Source of the DNA: Allobranchiibius sp. CTAmp26
GTDB lineage: Bacteria; Actinomycetota; Actinomycetes; Actinomycetales; Dermatophilaceae
DNA length: 64,000 bases
NCBI RefSeq assembly: GCF_017565405.1
Contig: NZ_JAGEKR010000010.1
Span: 186,001-250,000, forward strand
Direction of reading: 5' to 3'
Shown: positions 49,529 to 58,241 of the stretch, piece after piece
How positions within the stretch are numbered: position 1 is the stretch's first letter
Layout of the letters: each line of letters starts with the position of its first letter
Made by a program: the position numbers and the translations under genes
Notes under the pieces: model-generated
Database searches by the model: none
What the model saw: only the letters and a program-made list of their open reading frames with translations
What the model was told of the DNA's origin: nothing

Positions 49529-51718
49529 CTAGAGACCTTCGGCGGAGGCGACGCGCGCCTCGAGCCAGGGACTCGGCGCGAACCGGTCGCCGTACGCCGC
49601 CGCGAGTTCCCTGGCCCGCGCCACGAACCCGCCGAGCCCACCGGGGTAGGACGTCATGAACTGGGCGGTGCCGCCGGTGATGGGCGGGTAGCCGATGCCG
49701 AAGATCGAGCCGATGTTGGCCGCGGCGGAGGAGTCCAGCACACCCTCCTCGAAGCAGCGAGCGGTCTCCAGCGCCATCGTGAACAGGTAGCGGTCCTGGA
49801 TGTCCTGCAGCGGCACCTCGGTCCGCTGGGTCGTGAAGTGCTCGCGCACGCCCGGCCAGAATCGTTTGGGACCGTCCGCCGGGTAGTCGTAGAAGCCGGC
49901 GCCCGCAGCACGGCCCTTGCGCCCGAACTCCTCGACCATCCGGTCGATCACCGCCGAACCGGGCGGCGCCGACAGCGTCGTCCCGCGGGCGGCGGCGTCC
50001 TTCTCGGCCTCCGCCCGGATGTGCTGGGTCAGGGTGAGCGACACCTCGTCGAGCATCGCGAGCGGCGGCGCCGGGAAGCCCGCCATCGTGGCGGCGCGCT
50101 CGACGGTGGCCGGGTCGACGCCCTCCTCGACGAGCGCGACGCCCTCGGTGATCAACGTGCCGAACACTCGACTGGTGTAGAAACCGCGACGGTCGTCGAC
50201 GACGATCGGCAGCTTCCCGATCTGTTGCACGAGGTCGATCGCCCGCGCCAGGGACTCTTCACTGGTCCGGGCGCCCTTGATGATCTCGACCAGCCGCATC
50301 TTGTCCACGGGCGAGAAGAAGTGCAGCCCGACGAAGTCCTCAGGGCGGTCGACGTGCTGCGCCAGCGAGCTGATCGGCAGGGTCGAGGTGTTGGAGCACA
50401 GCAGCGTCTCCGTCCCGACGACCTCCTGCACGTCGGCGAACACCTTCGCCTTGAGTTCCGCGTCCTCGAAGACGGCTTCGATGACGGCGTCCACGCCCTC
50501 GAGGTCGGTGGTTCTCTCGGTCGGCACGATGCGGTCGAGGATCTCCTGCCGGGCCTGCGCCGTCATCCGTCCCTGGGCGACCTTCCGGGCGAGCAGCTCG
50601 GCGGTGTGTTCCTTGCCCTTCTCGGCGCCCGCGAGCGAGACGTCCTTGAGGACGACCCCGATGCCTCGGGTCGCGCACGCGTACGCGATGCCGGCACCCA
50701 TCATTCCGGCGCCGAGCACCCCGACCCGGCTCACCGTGCGGGGGGCGATCCCCTGCGGTCGTAGCGATCCCGACGAGATCGACTGCAGGTCGAAGAAGAA
50801 CGCCTGGATCATGTTCGTCGACACCGGTCCGGTCGCCAACTTCGTGAGGTAGCGGGACTCGATGCGGCTCGCGGTGTCGAAGTCGACCTGGGCGCCCTCG
50901 ACGGCCGCCGAGAGGACGGCGCGTGGCGCCGGGTAGCTCGCACCCTTTAGCTGCTTGCGCAGGTTCGCCGGGAACGCCGGGAGCAGTTGGGCGAGCTTCG
51001 GGGTGCTCGGCGTGCCGCCAGGGATGCGGTGTCCGGGCCGGTCCCACGGCTGGCTCGCCGCCTCGGCGTCGTCCCGGTAGGCCAGGATCCACGCGCGGGC
51101 GGCCGGGATCAGTTCGTCGCGAGTGGCTACCAGCTCGTCGATCAAGCCCTTGTCCTTCGCGGCCGCGGCGGTGCGTTGCTGTCCCTGCAGCAGCCAGTCC
51201 ATCAACGCGAGTTGGAGCCCGAGCATCTGGACACTGCGCGTCACACCGCCTCCACCGGGCAGCAGTCCGAGGGTGACCTCGGGGAAGCCGAAGCGCGCCG
51301 TGTCCTCGTCCACGGCGATACGACGGTGGGCGGCGAGCGCGATCTCCATTCCGCCGCCCAACGCGGCACCGTTCAGGGCCGCGACGACCGGTCGGCCGAT
51401 CGTCTCCAGCCGGCGCAGCTGGTCCTTGATGCCCTCGATCCCGGCGAAGAACGTGCTCGCGTCCTGGGGAGTGAGGGCCTGCAGCTGCGAGAGGTTCCCG
51501 CCTACGAAGAACGTCTTCTTCGCGCTCGCGATCACGACACCGGCGACGTCGCCGGCCGCGACGTCCGCCTCGAGCCGGTCGACGGCTGCCCCCATGGCGG
51601 CGGCGTACCGGTCGTTCATCGTGTTGGCGCTGGACTCGGGATCGTCGAGGGTCAGCGTGACGATGCCGTCGGCGTCCTTGTCGTATCGAACGGCGGAAGG
51701 CGTGCCCTGCGTGGTCAT
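49529..51718 (-). CDS. FadJ/FadB-type multifunctional beta-oxidation enzyme
   Basis: Multifunctional enoyl-CoA hydratase/3-hydroxyacyl-CoA dehydrogenase, 729 aa. Residues 1-190 are a crotonase domain (FFVGGNLSQLQALTPQ; RRLETIGRPVVAALNGAALG with the oxyanion Gly; HRRIAVDEDTARFGFPEVTL with Glu). The NAD-binding domain begins near residue 330 (RVGVLGAGMMGAGIAYACAT). HVDRPEDFVGLHFFSPVDKM and KLPIVVDDRRGFYTSRVFGT mark the dehydrogenase active site with its His-Glu pair. The C-terminus repeats the helical 3HCDH domain (GIGYPPITGGTAQFMTSYPG). It catalyses steps 2 and 3 of beta-oxidation, downstream of the thiolase gene by 45 bp. Confidence 0.96.
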   Translation of the reverse strand: MTTQGTPSAVRYDKDADGIVTLTLDDPESSANTMNDRYAAAMGAAVDRLEADVAAGDVAGVVIASAKKTFFVGGNLSQLQALTPQDASTFFAGIEGIKDQLRRLETIGRPVVAALNGAALGGGMEIALAAHRRIAVDEDTARFGFPEVTLGLLPGGGGVTRSVQMLGLQLALMDWLLQGQQRTAAAAKDKGLIDELVATRDELIPAARAWILAYRDDAEAASQPWDRPGHRIPGGTPSTPKLAQLLPAFPANLRKQLKGASYPAPRAVLSAAVEGAQVDFDTASRIESRYLTKLATGPVSTNMIQAFFFDLQSISSGSLRPQGIAPRTVSRVGVLGAGMMGAGIAYACATRGIGVVLKDVSLAGAEKGKEHTAELLARKVAQGRMTAQARQEILDRIVPTERTTDLEGVDAVIEAVFEDAELKAKVFADVQEVVGTETLLCSNTSTLPISSLAQHVDRPEDFVGLHFFSPVDKMRLVEIIKGARTSEESLARAIDLVQQIGKLPIVVDDRRGFYTSRVFGTLITEGVALVEEGVDPATVERAATMAGFPAPPLAMLDEVSLTLTQHIRAEAEKDAAARGTTLSAPPGSAVIDRMVEEFGRKGRAAGAGFYDYPADGPKRFWPGVREHFTTQRTEVPLQDIQDRYLFTMALETARCFEEGVLDSSAAANIGSIFGIGYPPITGGTAQFMTSYPGGLGGFVARARELAAAYGDRFAPSPWLEARVASAEGL

Positions 51719-51763
51719 GGATGTCCCTGTGCTCGTTGGTGATTCAGCCTGCGGGTGGATCGG

Positions 51764-52987
51764 TCAGACGAGCTCGACGATCGTGGCGATGCCCATGCCG
51801 CCCCCGACGCAGAGCGATGCCAGTCCGCGGCGCAGCCCGCGACGCTCCAGCTCGTCGACGAGGGTGCCGAGGATCATGGCTCCGGTCGCCCCCAGCGGAT
51901 GGCCCATCGCGATGGCTCCCCCATTGACGTTGACCTTGGCGTGCGGCACCTCCAGGTCGCGCATGAAGCGCAGCGGCACGGCGGCGAACGCCTCGTTGAT
52001 CTCGAAGAGGTCGATGTCCGACGGGTCCAGCCCGACCCTCTTCAGCGCCTTGCGCGCCGCGGGGGCCGGCCCGGTCAGCATGATCGTGGGGTCGGCGCCG
52101 CTGACCGCCACCGAGACGATCCGGGCGCGTGGCCGCAGGCCCGTCTCCCGACCCACCTCGGCGGTGCCGATCAGCGTGAGCGCCGAGCCGTCGACGATGC
52201 CGGAGGAGTTGCCGGCGTGGTGCACGTGGTGGATCTCATCGACCCAGTGGTACTTCTCCAGGGCGACCGCGTCGAAGCCGCCGAGCTCCCCGATGTCCTG
52301 GAACGACGGCTTCAGCCCGGCCAGCGACTCCACGCTCGTGCCGAGCCGGATGAACTCGTCGTGGTCCAGGACCGTCAGCCCGTTCATGTCGACCACGGGG
52401 ACGACGGAGCCCTTGAAGTAGCCGGCCTCCTGTGCGTGCGCGGCGCGCGCGTGGGACTCGGCGGCGTACGCATCGACGTCGGTGCGCGAGAAGCCCTCGA
52501 TGGTCGCGATCAGGTCGGCGCCGATGCCCTGCGGCACGAAGTCGGTCCGCAGTGCCGTCGCGGGGTCCATCGCCCATGCGCCCCCGTCGGACGCCATCGG
52601 GACGCGCGACATGGACTCCACCCCGCCGGCGACGATGAGGTCCTCGAAGCCGGACCGCACGCGGCTCGCGGCCTGGTTGACCGCCTCGAGGCCGCTCGCG
52701 CAGAAGCGGTTGAGCTGCACGCCGGCGACGGTCTCGGGAAGTCCGGCGGCAAGGGCCGCGGTCTTGGCGATGTCGCTGCCCTGGTCTCCGACGGGACTGA
52801 CGACCCCGAGGACGACGTCGTCGATGCGGTCGACGTCCAGTGCGGGGTTGCGTGTGCGCAACTCGTCCAGGAGGCCGACGACCAGGTCGACGGGCTTCAC
52901 CTCATGCAACGACCCGGTCTTCTTGCCGCGGCCGCGTGGGGTGCGGACGGCGTCGTAGATCAGCGCTTCGGCGGGGGGCTGGGACAC
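51764..52987 (-). CDS. Acetyl-CoA C-acyltransferase (thiolase)
   Basis: Degradative thiolase, 407 aa. The acyl-enzyme Cys lies in [20 protein letters not shown] (about residue 90). [40 protein letters not shown] (active-site His) and [15 protein letters not shown] at the C-terminus (second Cys) complete the signatures. It cleaves 3-ketoacyl-CoA to acetyl-CoA and a shortened acyl-CoA, the last step of the pathway. First gene of the operon; its promoter lies in the 161-bp region shared with a MerR-type regulator. Confidence 0.96.
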   Translation of the reverse strand: MSQPPAEALIYDAVRTPRGRGKKTGSLHEVKPVDLVVGLLDELRTRNPALDVDRIDDVVLGVVSPVGDQGSDIAKTAALAAGLPETVAGVQLNRFCASGLEAVNQAASRVRSGFEDLIVAGGVESMSRVPMASDGGAWAMDPATALRTDFVPQGIGADLIATIEGFSRTDVDAYAAESHARAAHAQEAGYFKGSVVPVVDMNGLTVLDHDEFIRLGTSVESLAGLKPSFQDIGELGGFDAVALEKYHWVDEIHHVHHAGNSSGIVDGSALTLIGTAEVGRETGLRPRARIVSVAVSGADPTIMLTGPAPAARKALKRVGLDPSDIDLFEINEAFAAVPLRFMRDLEVPHAKVNVNGGAIAMGHPLGATGAMILGTLVDELERRGLRRGLASLCVGGGMGIATIVELV

Positions 52988-53073
52988 GGTGAACTCCTGG
53001 TCCGGCGCGGGGAACGGGAACGACGATGCACCCCGACGGCGTACGGCGACAGCGGACCCTCCGAGATTAACAC

Positions 53074-53090
53074 TGACAGTGACACTGTCA
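53074..53090. promoter_or_regulatory. 17-bp perfect palindrome in the beta-oxidation operon promoter
   Basis: TGACAGTG-A-CACTGTCA is a perfect dyad, within an AT-richer stretch (53065-53100) between the thiolase gene and the divergent MerR-type gene. MerR-family proteins bind dyads of about this size inside promoters, so this is a strong candidate operator for the adjacent regulator. Confidence 0.6.
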
Positions 53091-53148
53091 TCTTTGTTAG
53101 GGAACTGTCGGCCGGGACCCGACGCGCACCTGTGCGACGATCTGGCGC

Positions 53149-53892
53149 ATGCCTGAGGCGCCCGTGCCGGAGTTCACCCTGGACGAGCTCGTGGCGAGAT
53201 CGGGATTCTCGGCGCGGACCATCCGCTTCTACACCGGTCGCGGGATGCTCACGGCGCCGGCACGGCGCGGGCGATCCGCCTCCTACACGGCCGACCATCT
53301 GGCCCGCCTCGAACTCGTCCGAGGCCTGCAGGCCCACGGGTTCACCCTCGCCGCGATCGAGAGTTACCTGGCCCGCCTGCCCACCGATGCCGGCCCCGAG
53401 ACGATCGCGCTCTACGGCACGCTCGTCGCCCCCTGGATCCCGGACCTGCCCGAGACGATGACCCGCGCCGGGCTCGAGACAAGGGCCGGGCGAGCGCTCA
53501 CCGAGGACGACGTCGCGGCCCTGAGGGCGCTCGGCGTCGTCGAACCTGTCGGCGAGGGGACGTATCGCGTTGCCACGGTTCGCCTCTCGTTGAGCATCTC
53601 CATCCTCGACCTCGGGGTGTCGCCGACCGCGGCGGTCGCCGCCCAAGCCGTCTTCACCAGGCACGGTCGCGCGATCGCCGAGGAGCTCACCGAGGTGTTC
53701 CGGGAGCAGATGTGGCCGGCGTACAAGGAGGCCGGCACCCCACCGCTGGAGCTGCGGGAGACGATCGAGCGGTTCAAACCGCTGACCATCGCGGCGCTGG
53801 TCACGTCCTACGAGACCGCCATCAACGAGACCCGGCGCGAGATCGTCGCCCGACGTACTTCCCCCGAGACCCGCGGCGGGCCCGACGCCTGA
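53149..53892 (+). CDS. MerR-family transcriptional regulator
   Basis: MerR-type regulator, 247 aa, longer than metal-sensing MerR proteins. The N-terminal winged helix is [20 protein letters not shown] with [21 protein letters not shown] long C-terminal effector region of about 170 residues ([60 protein letters not shown]) has no clustered Cys, so the ligand is organic rather than a metal. Divergent from the beta-oxidation operon; an acyl-CoA or acid ligand is a reasonable inference. Confidence 0.9.
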   Translation: MPEAPVPEFTLDELVARSGFSARTIRFYTGRGMLTAPARRGRSASYTADHLARLELVRGLQAHGFTLAAIESYLARLPTDAGPETIALYGTLVAPWIPDLPETMTRAGLETRAGRALTEDDVAALRALGVVEPVGEGTYRVATVRLSLSISILDLGVSPTAAVAAQAVFTRHGRAIAEELTEVFREQMWPAYKEAGTPPLELRETIERFKPLTIAALVTSYETAINETRREIVARRTSPETRGGPDA

Positions 53893-53924
53893 GGGCTGTC
53901 GCAGGGTGCGGGTAGCTTCCGACC

Positions 53925-54380
53925 ATGGAACAGCACCTGTCGTTCATCACCCTGGCGGTCCGGAGCACGACGGCCTCGCGGGAGTTCTATGTCGACGGAC
54001 TGGGGTGGCAGCCGGTGTTCGAGGCGCCCGGCGAGGTCGTCTTCCTTCCCGTGGGCCCGACGGTGATGTTGTCGCTCTGGTCGCGCGAGGGCTTCGCCGC
54101 GGAGGTCGGGGAGCCCGGGACCGGGCTGGCACCGGTGACGCTCTCGCACAACGTGGGGTCGCCCGCCGAGGTCGACGCCGTCCTGCAGGTCGCGCGGGCG
54201 GCCGGGGCCGACGTGTCCTCCGGCGAGCACCGCGACTGGGGTGGTTACTCCGGCTACTTCACCGATCCGGACGGCTTCCGCTGGGAGGTCGCGCACAATC
54301 CGCAGCCGCTTGCCGAGGACCTGCTGCACGCCGTACGCCGTTGGCACGCCTCGAGGTCGGGCTCGAGCGAGCACGCATGA
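53925..54380 (+). CDS. VOC-family (glyoxalase-like) protein
   Basis: Vicinal-oxygen-chelate protein, 151 aa, with the two beta-alpha-beta-beta-beta modules of glyoxalase/bleomycin-resistance proteins. Landmarks: HLSFITLAVRSTTASREFYV with DGLGWQPVFEAPGEVVFLPV, and GYSGYFTDPDGFRWEVAHNP, the second-module signature with its metal Glu. Metal ligands His/Glu are present at the usual first and last strands. Could be a thiol transferase, isomerase or binding protein; substrate unknown. It ends at a hairpin. Confidence 0.9.
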   Translation: MEQHLSFITLAVRSTTASREFYVDGLGWQPVFEAPGEVVFLPVGPTVMLSLWSREGFAAEVGEPGTGLAPVTLSHNVGSPAEVDAVLQVARAAGADVSSGEHRDWGGYSGYFTDPDGFRWEVAHNPQPLAEDLLHAVRRWHASRSGSSEHA

Positions 54381-54382
54381 CG

Positions 54383-54416
54383 ATGCCGGGTGGGTCCACG
54401 TGGACCCACCCGGCAT
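54383..54416. terminator. 34-bp perfect palindrome between convergent genes
   Basis: The 34 bp from 54383 to 54416 are a perfect palindrome centred on CACGTG (arms beginning ATGCCGGGTGGG). Placed 2 bp after the VOC stop and 15 bp before the convergent Old Yellow Enzyme stop; bidirectional terminator is likely. The loop-free centre means that the real hairpin needs a few unpaired bases. Confidence 0.6.
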
Positions 54417-54431
54417 ACGGTCACATCGGCG

Positions 54432-55526
54432 TCAGGCGGAGCGACGCTCGGCCGACTCCTGCAGCGTCGGGTAGTCGGTGTATCCCTCGGCGCCGCCGCC
54501 GTAGAACGTGGCCGAGTTCGGCTCGTTCAGCTCGGCGCCGGTGCGCCAGCGCTCGGTGAGGTCGGGGTTCGCCAGGAACTCCCGGCCCACGGCGACCGCG
54601 TCGGCGTGCCCGTTCGCGAGCACCTCGTTGACGTCGTCCAGAGTGGTGACACTGGAGAAGCCGGAGTTGACGATGACCGGTCCGCCGAAGCGGGTGCGCA
54701 GATCGGAGACGAGCGTCGACGCGGGGTCGGCGAGGATGCTGAGGTAGGCCATCCCGAGCGGCGCGATGCCGTCCACGAGCGACTCGTAGGTCGCGCGGGT
54801 CTCGGTCTCGTCTTCCTCGAGGACGCCCTGGATGTTGTGCGCAGGCGAGATCCGGATGCCGACACGGTCGGCGCCGATGGCCTCGCTCACGGCCTGCGCG
54901 ACCTGGACGACGAGGCGGGCCCGCGCGGTCGGGGAGCCGCCGTACGCGTCGGTGCGCTGGTTGCTCGACGGCGCGAGGAACTGATGCAGGATGTAGCCGT
55001 TCGCCGCGTGGATCTCGACCCCGTCGAGGCCGGCGCGAATGGCGTTGCGGGAGGCCGAGACGAAGTCCTCAATGAGCGCGGGGATCTCCGAGGTCTCCAA
55101 CGCCCGAGGCGTCGGGTAGTCCTGCTGGCCGCTCGGCGTCACGATCTGCCCCGGTGCCGCGATGGCGCTCGGCGCGACGGACTCGATGCCGTCCTTGTTG
55201 TCCGGGTGGGCGATCCGGCCCGCATGCATGAGCTGGACCACGATCTTGCCGCCACGTGCGTGCACCGCGTCGGCGACCTGCCGCCACCCGTCGACCTGAG
55301 CATCGCTGTGCATGCCCGGCGTGGCGAGGTAGCCCTGTCCGACGGCGCTGGGCTGGGTGCCCTCGGTGATGATCAGCCCGGCCGTCGCACGCTGGGCGTA
55401 GTACTCGGCGTTCAGCTGGGCCGGCGCCGTCCCCTCACTTGCGCGGTTGCGGGTCAGCGGGGCCATCACGAAGCGCTGCGGCAGATCCCAGCGGCCGATA
55501 CGGATCGGGTCGAATGCGGTGGGCAC
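54432..55526 (-). CDS. Old Yellow Enzyme-family alkene reductase
   Basis: FMN-dependent ene-reductase of the NemA/OYE class, 364 aa, reduces activated C=C bonds with NAD(P)H. Landmarks: RFVMAPLTRNRASEGTAPAQ, GLIITEGTQPSAVGQGYLAT, KIVVQLMHAGRIAHPDNKDG, VEIHAANGYILHQFLAPSSN with QRTDAYGGS (substrate His/Asn pair is represented by H-A-A-N) and AVAVGREFLANPDLTERWRT (FMN-phosphate site). Promoter region contains a GGTTGAACC/GGTCCAACC dyad. A detoxifying role towards enones or nitro compounds is likely. Confidence 0.94.
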   Translation of the reverse strand: MPTAFDPIRIGRWDLPQRFVMAPLTRNRASEGTAPAQLNAEYYAQRATAGLIITEGTQPSAVGQGYLATPGMHSDAQVDGWRQVADAVHARGGKIVVQLMHAGRIAHPDNKDGIESVAPSAIAAPGQIVTPSGQQDYPTPRALETSEIPALIEDFVSASRNAIRAGLDGVEIHAANGYILHQFLAPSSNQRTDAYGGSPTARARLVVQVAQAVSEAIGADRVGIRISPAHNIQGVLEEDETETRATYESLVDGIAPLGMAYLSILADPASTLVSDLRTRFGGPVIVNSGFSSVTTLDDVNEVLANGHADAVAVGREFLANPDLTERWRTGAELNEPNSATFYGGGAEGYTDYPTLQESAERRSA

Positions 55527-55551
55527 AGCAATTCCTCCAGCTACAAGAGAC

Positions 55552-55578
55552 GGTTGAACCTTCTACATCGGTCCAACC
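55552..55578. promoter_or_regulatory. Operator-like dyad upstream of the OYE gene
   Basis: GGTTGAACC (55552-55560) and GGTCCAACC (55570-55578) form a 9-bp inverted repeat, one mismatch, spacer 9 bp, 26 bp upstream of the ene-reductase start. Typical of HxlR-, MarR- or TetR-type repressors of such genes; no regulator gene is adjacent, so the factor is elsewhere. Confidence 0.5.
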
Positions 55579-55631
55579 GCGATGCCGTGGGACGCATTCC
55601 GTCCGACGACGAGACACCGATCACTCGCAAC

Positions 55632-55673
55632 GACGAGTGCCCCACGACCTCGCTGGGTCGTGGGGCACTCGTC
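55632..55673 (-). terminator. 18-bp hairpin after the aldehyde dehydrogenase gene
   Basis: GACGAGTGCCCCACGACC (55632-55649) pairs perfectly with GGTCGTGGGGCACTCGTC (55656-55673) around TCGCTG. It lies directly downstream of the aldehyde dehydrogenase gene and upstream of the OYE promoter. No U-tract. Confidence 0.7.
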
Positions 55674-55687
55674 ATTCGGGCGGGCGA

Positions 55688-57055
55688 CTACTTGGCGGAG
55701 CCGCGCACCAGCTTCTTGTTCACGAACTCGTCCATGCCGTACGCCGCGAGCTCCCGGCCGTAACCGGAGCGCTTCACACCGCCGAAGGGCAGGTCGGGCG
55801 CGGTGGTGCCGTGCTCGTTGACGAAGGCCATGCCGACGTCGAGCCGCTCGGCGACCGCACGCCCCTTGTCCGCATCGGTGGTCCACACCGATCCGCTCAG
55901 CCCGAACTCCGACGCGTTGGCCGCCTCGACGGCCTCGTCGACGGACTGCACCTTGTAGACCACGGCGACCGGACCGAAGAGCTCCTCGGTGTAGGCACGC
56001 ATGTCCTTGGTGACGTCGGTCAGCACGGTGGGCGTCATGAAGGACCCGTCGCGGTCTACGCGCTTGCCACCCGTACGCAGCGTCGCACCCTTGTCGATCG
56101 CGTCCTTGACCTGCTCCTCGAGAAGATCCAGAGCGCCCGCGGAGGACATCGGACCGACCTGGGTGTCGTTCTCGAACGGGTCGCCGACCTTCGAGCCCTC
56201 GAACTGGGCCGTCAGGCCGTCGACGAACTCGTCGTACAGGTCGGCCATCACGTACATCCGCTTCGGGGAGTTGCACGCCTGGCCGCAGTTGGACAGTCGG
56301 GCACGCGCGGCGATCTTCGCCGTCTGTGCCACGTCGGCGGAGTCGAGCACGATCATCGGGTCGGAGCCGCCGAGCTCCAGGACGGCCTTCTTCAGGTTGC
56401 GGCCCGCCGCCTCGGCGACCGCCGCACCGGCGCGCTCGCTCCCGGTGAGCGAGACGCCCTGGACCCGCGGGTCGGCCAGCATGTCGGCGACCTGGTCGTT
56501 GCTCGCGAAGATGTTCTGGTACGCCCCCTTGTTGACTCCCGCCTCGTGCAGGATCTCCTCCATCAGCAGCGCGGAGGCCGCGCAGATGGGAGCGTGCTTG
56601 AGCAGGACAGCGTTGCCCAGCAAAAGGTTCGGCGCGACGAAGCGGGCCACCTGGTAGTACGGGAAGTTCCACGGCATGATCCCGAGCAGCACGCCGACGG
56701 GCTCTTTGCGCACGACCGAACGGTCGTCGAGGGTGTCCTCGACCAGACCCTTCGGACCCTGCTCGGCGTAGTAGCGGTAGATCGCCGCGGCCAGGGCCAC
56801 CTCGCCGGCGGCCTGCTTGAGCGGCTTGCCCATCTCGCGGGCGATCGTCTGGGCCAGCTCGTCCGAACGCTGCTCGTAGAGATCGGCGGTGCGCCCGAGG
56901 GCGGCCGCACGGTCCTTCGCGTCGGTGCCGCGCCAGTGGGTGTAGCCGGTCTCGGCGGCATCCAACGCGGTCTGCACGCCCTGCTCGTCGAGCTCGGGGA
57001 AGGTCTTCAGAATCTCACCGGTTGCGGGGTTCTCCGTGCGGTATTCGCTCGTCAT
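55688..57055 (-). CDS. NAD(P)-dependent (succinate-)semialdehyde dehydrogenase
   Basis: Aldehyde dehydrogenase superfamily enzyme, 455 aa, closest in pattern to NADP succinate-semialdehyde dehydrogenases. Landmarks: GVLLGIMPWNFPYYQVARFV (cofactor), SLTGSERAGAAVAEAAGRNL, the catalytic Glu in KKAVLELGGSDPMIVLDSAD and the nucleophile Cys in RLSNCGQACNSPKRMYVMAD. The C-terminus carries EELFGPVAVVYKV and DLPFGGVKRSGYGRELAAYG. The start ATG at 57055 has AAAGGTG upstream. GQAC is followed by NSPKR rather than the usual IAAQR/TSSKR, which is unremarkable in this subgroup. Confidence 0.93.
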   Translation of the reverse strand: MTSEYRTENPATGEILKTFPELDEQGVQTALDAAETGYTHWRGTDAKDRAAALGRTADLYEQRSDELAQTIAREMGKPLKQAAGEVALAAAIYRYYAEQGPKGLVEDTLDDRSVVRKEPVGVLLGIMPWNFPYYQVARFVAPNLLLGNAVLLKHAPICAASALLMEEILHEAGVNKGAYQNIFASNDQVADMLADPRVQGVSLTGSERAGAAVAEAAGRNLKKAVLELGGSDPMIVLDSADVAQTAKIAARARLSNCGQACNSPKRMYVMADLYDEFVDGLTAQFEGSKVGDPFENDTQVGPMSSAGALDLLEEQVKDAIDKGATLRTGGKRVDRDGSFMTPTVLTDVTKDMRAYTEELFGPVAVVYKVQSVDEAVEAANASEFGLSGSVWTTDADKGRAVAERLDVGMAFVNEHGTTAPDLPFGGVKRSGYGRELAAYGMDEFVNKKLVRGSAK

Positions 57056-57121
57056 GCTGCTTTCACCTTTCGTCGTCGCCAGCGGCGTCCTTGCCGGTGG
57101 CTGACCCGATCGTGGCGTCTT

Positions 57122-57146
57122 GGTCCTTTGTACTCCGCGTCGCACA
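57122..57146. repeat. Sequence related to the 37.3-kb intergenic repeat
   Basis: GGTCCTTTGTA and GTCGCACA, a few bases apart, share their order and wording with the 31-bp units at 37256-37286 and 37307-37337. Lies in the promoter region of the aldehyde dehydrogenase gene. Tentative. Confidence 0.25.
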
Positions 57147-57271
57147 GGCCGTCGTCGACGCGTCCGTCCGTGACGAGGGGTGGGCCGTTCCCGTGGCTTC
57201 CCGCAGCGGCCATCGTCGAGAGCCCTGACGGCGCCGCGCGTAGCAACCGCGAGGCGCATCGAGCGCCGGAG

Positions 57272-57616
57272 TCAGTCGACGCGGGGGCTCTTGCCCTGCA
57301 ACCGATCGATGTGCTCGGACGCCTGCGCCTTGGTCAGGTCGGCCGGCAGCTGCTCGCCGGACTCCTTGGCCAGCGTGTCCAGATAGCTGCGCTGCGCGCC
57401 CGTCATCGGTTCGTCGCCGGTGACCCAGTCGCTGGGATCCTTCTCCAAGCCCTCCTGATGCTGCGGGGTGCTCGCGCCGATGGTCTCGCCACCGCCCGCG
57501 GGAGCGTCGGACGAGCTCGCAGGGGTCTCACCGGTGTCGGGCGCCTGCTCGGGAATGGTCTCCGAGCCGGACGGGGCGGGGGTCTCTTCGGGCGTGACGC
57601 CCGGCTGATCGCTCAT
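57272..57616 (-). CDS. DUF3072 domain protein
   Basis: Small acidic protein, 114 aa. The first 55 residues are a disordered, Pro/Glu-rich stretch (SDQPGVTPEETPAPSGSETI). The C-terminal half is the DUF3072 domain: EKDPSDWVTGDEPMTGAQRS with YLDTLAKESGEQLPADLTKA. Such proteins are common small actinobacterial proteins of unknown role. The start ATG at 57616 has a GAGGACAT context. It lies 216 bp upstream of the aldehyde dehydrogenase gene on the same strand. Confidence 0.85.
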   Translation of the reverse strand: MSDQPGVTPEETPAPSGSETIPEQAPDTGETPASSSDAPAGGGETIGASTPQHQEGLEKDPSDWVTGDEPMTGAQRSYLDTLAKESGEQLPADLTKAQASEHIDRLQGKSPRVD

Positions 57617-57820
57617 GTCCTCACCGTAACCACGACCACCGACAGCGCCGGTGCGGGATCGCTGGCCCCGCACGCCCGAGGACAGCAGAGGCGCCCTCGC
57701 GCGTGCCGCCCACCATCTCGTCGGTGCCAAGGTGCAGAGTAAGAGACGAACCGACGTTCGTCCGGACCCGGACGGACATCGCATATGGCGCACCACCGGC
57801 TGCAACGATCGGAGAACCCG

Positions 57821-58186
57821 ATGCCCGCCTCACCCGAGAACCCCGACCTCTCCCCCGCACAGATCACCATCAGCACAGGTTTCGCCGACCGCATCGGCCC
57901 CGACGGCGTGCTCCTGTGGGCCCGCCTGGTTCAGGGGGTCGCCGATGAGGCGCGCGGGCGCACCGCGCGCGAGATCGGGGTGCTGCTGCAGGATTGCCTG
58001 GACCAGGAAGGACTGGCCGGACACCCGGTCGAGATGGAGCGGCTCGGCGAGATGATCGCGGATCACCCTGGCGGTTCCATCGCGTTCGTGGACGATCGCG
58101 GTCGGCACATCGCCGGTGCGCACCCGAACCCGTCGGCCTCGGCCCATCAGGAGACCGAGGCCGACGACCGGCCCCTCTACTCCTGA
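57821..58186 (+). CDS. Hypothetical protein
   Basis: Protein of 121 aa, starting MPASPENPDLSPAQITISTG 5 nt after GGAGA. The middle is helical (VLLWARLVQGVADEARGRTA, IGVLLQDCLDQEGLAGHPVE) and the end strand-rich (GGSIAFVDDRGRHIAGAHPN), ending polar. No family recognised. It lies 55 bp before the FAD-dependent oxidoreductase gene and may be co-transcribed with it. Confidence 0.65.
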   Translation: MPASPENPDLSPAQITISTGFADRIGPDGVLLWARLVQGVADEARGRTAREIGVLLQDCLDQEGLAGHPVEMERLGEMIADHPGGSIAFVDDRGRHIAGAHPNPSASAHQETEADDRPLYS

Positions 58187-58241
58187 ACCGATCCTGATCG
58201 ACCTGCACCTTCGATTCGCTCGAGGAAGGCACCACACCGAC

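Noticed and set aside
48818-50764. Plus-strand frame opposite the beta-oxidation genes
   Set aside because: Shadow of the CoA transferase and FadJ-type genes.
55439-57742. Plus-strand frame opposite the aldehyde dehydrogenase
   Set aside because: Antisense shadow; it runs through a terminator hairpin and promoter regions.
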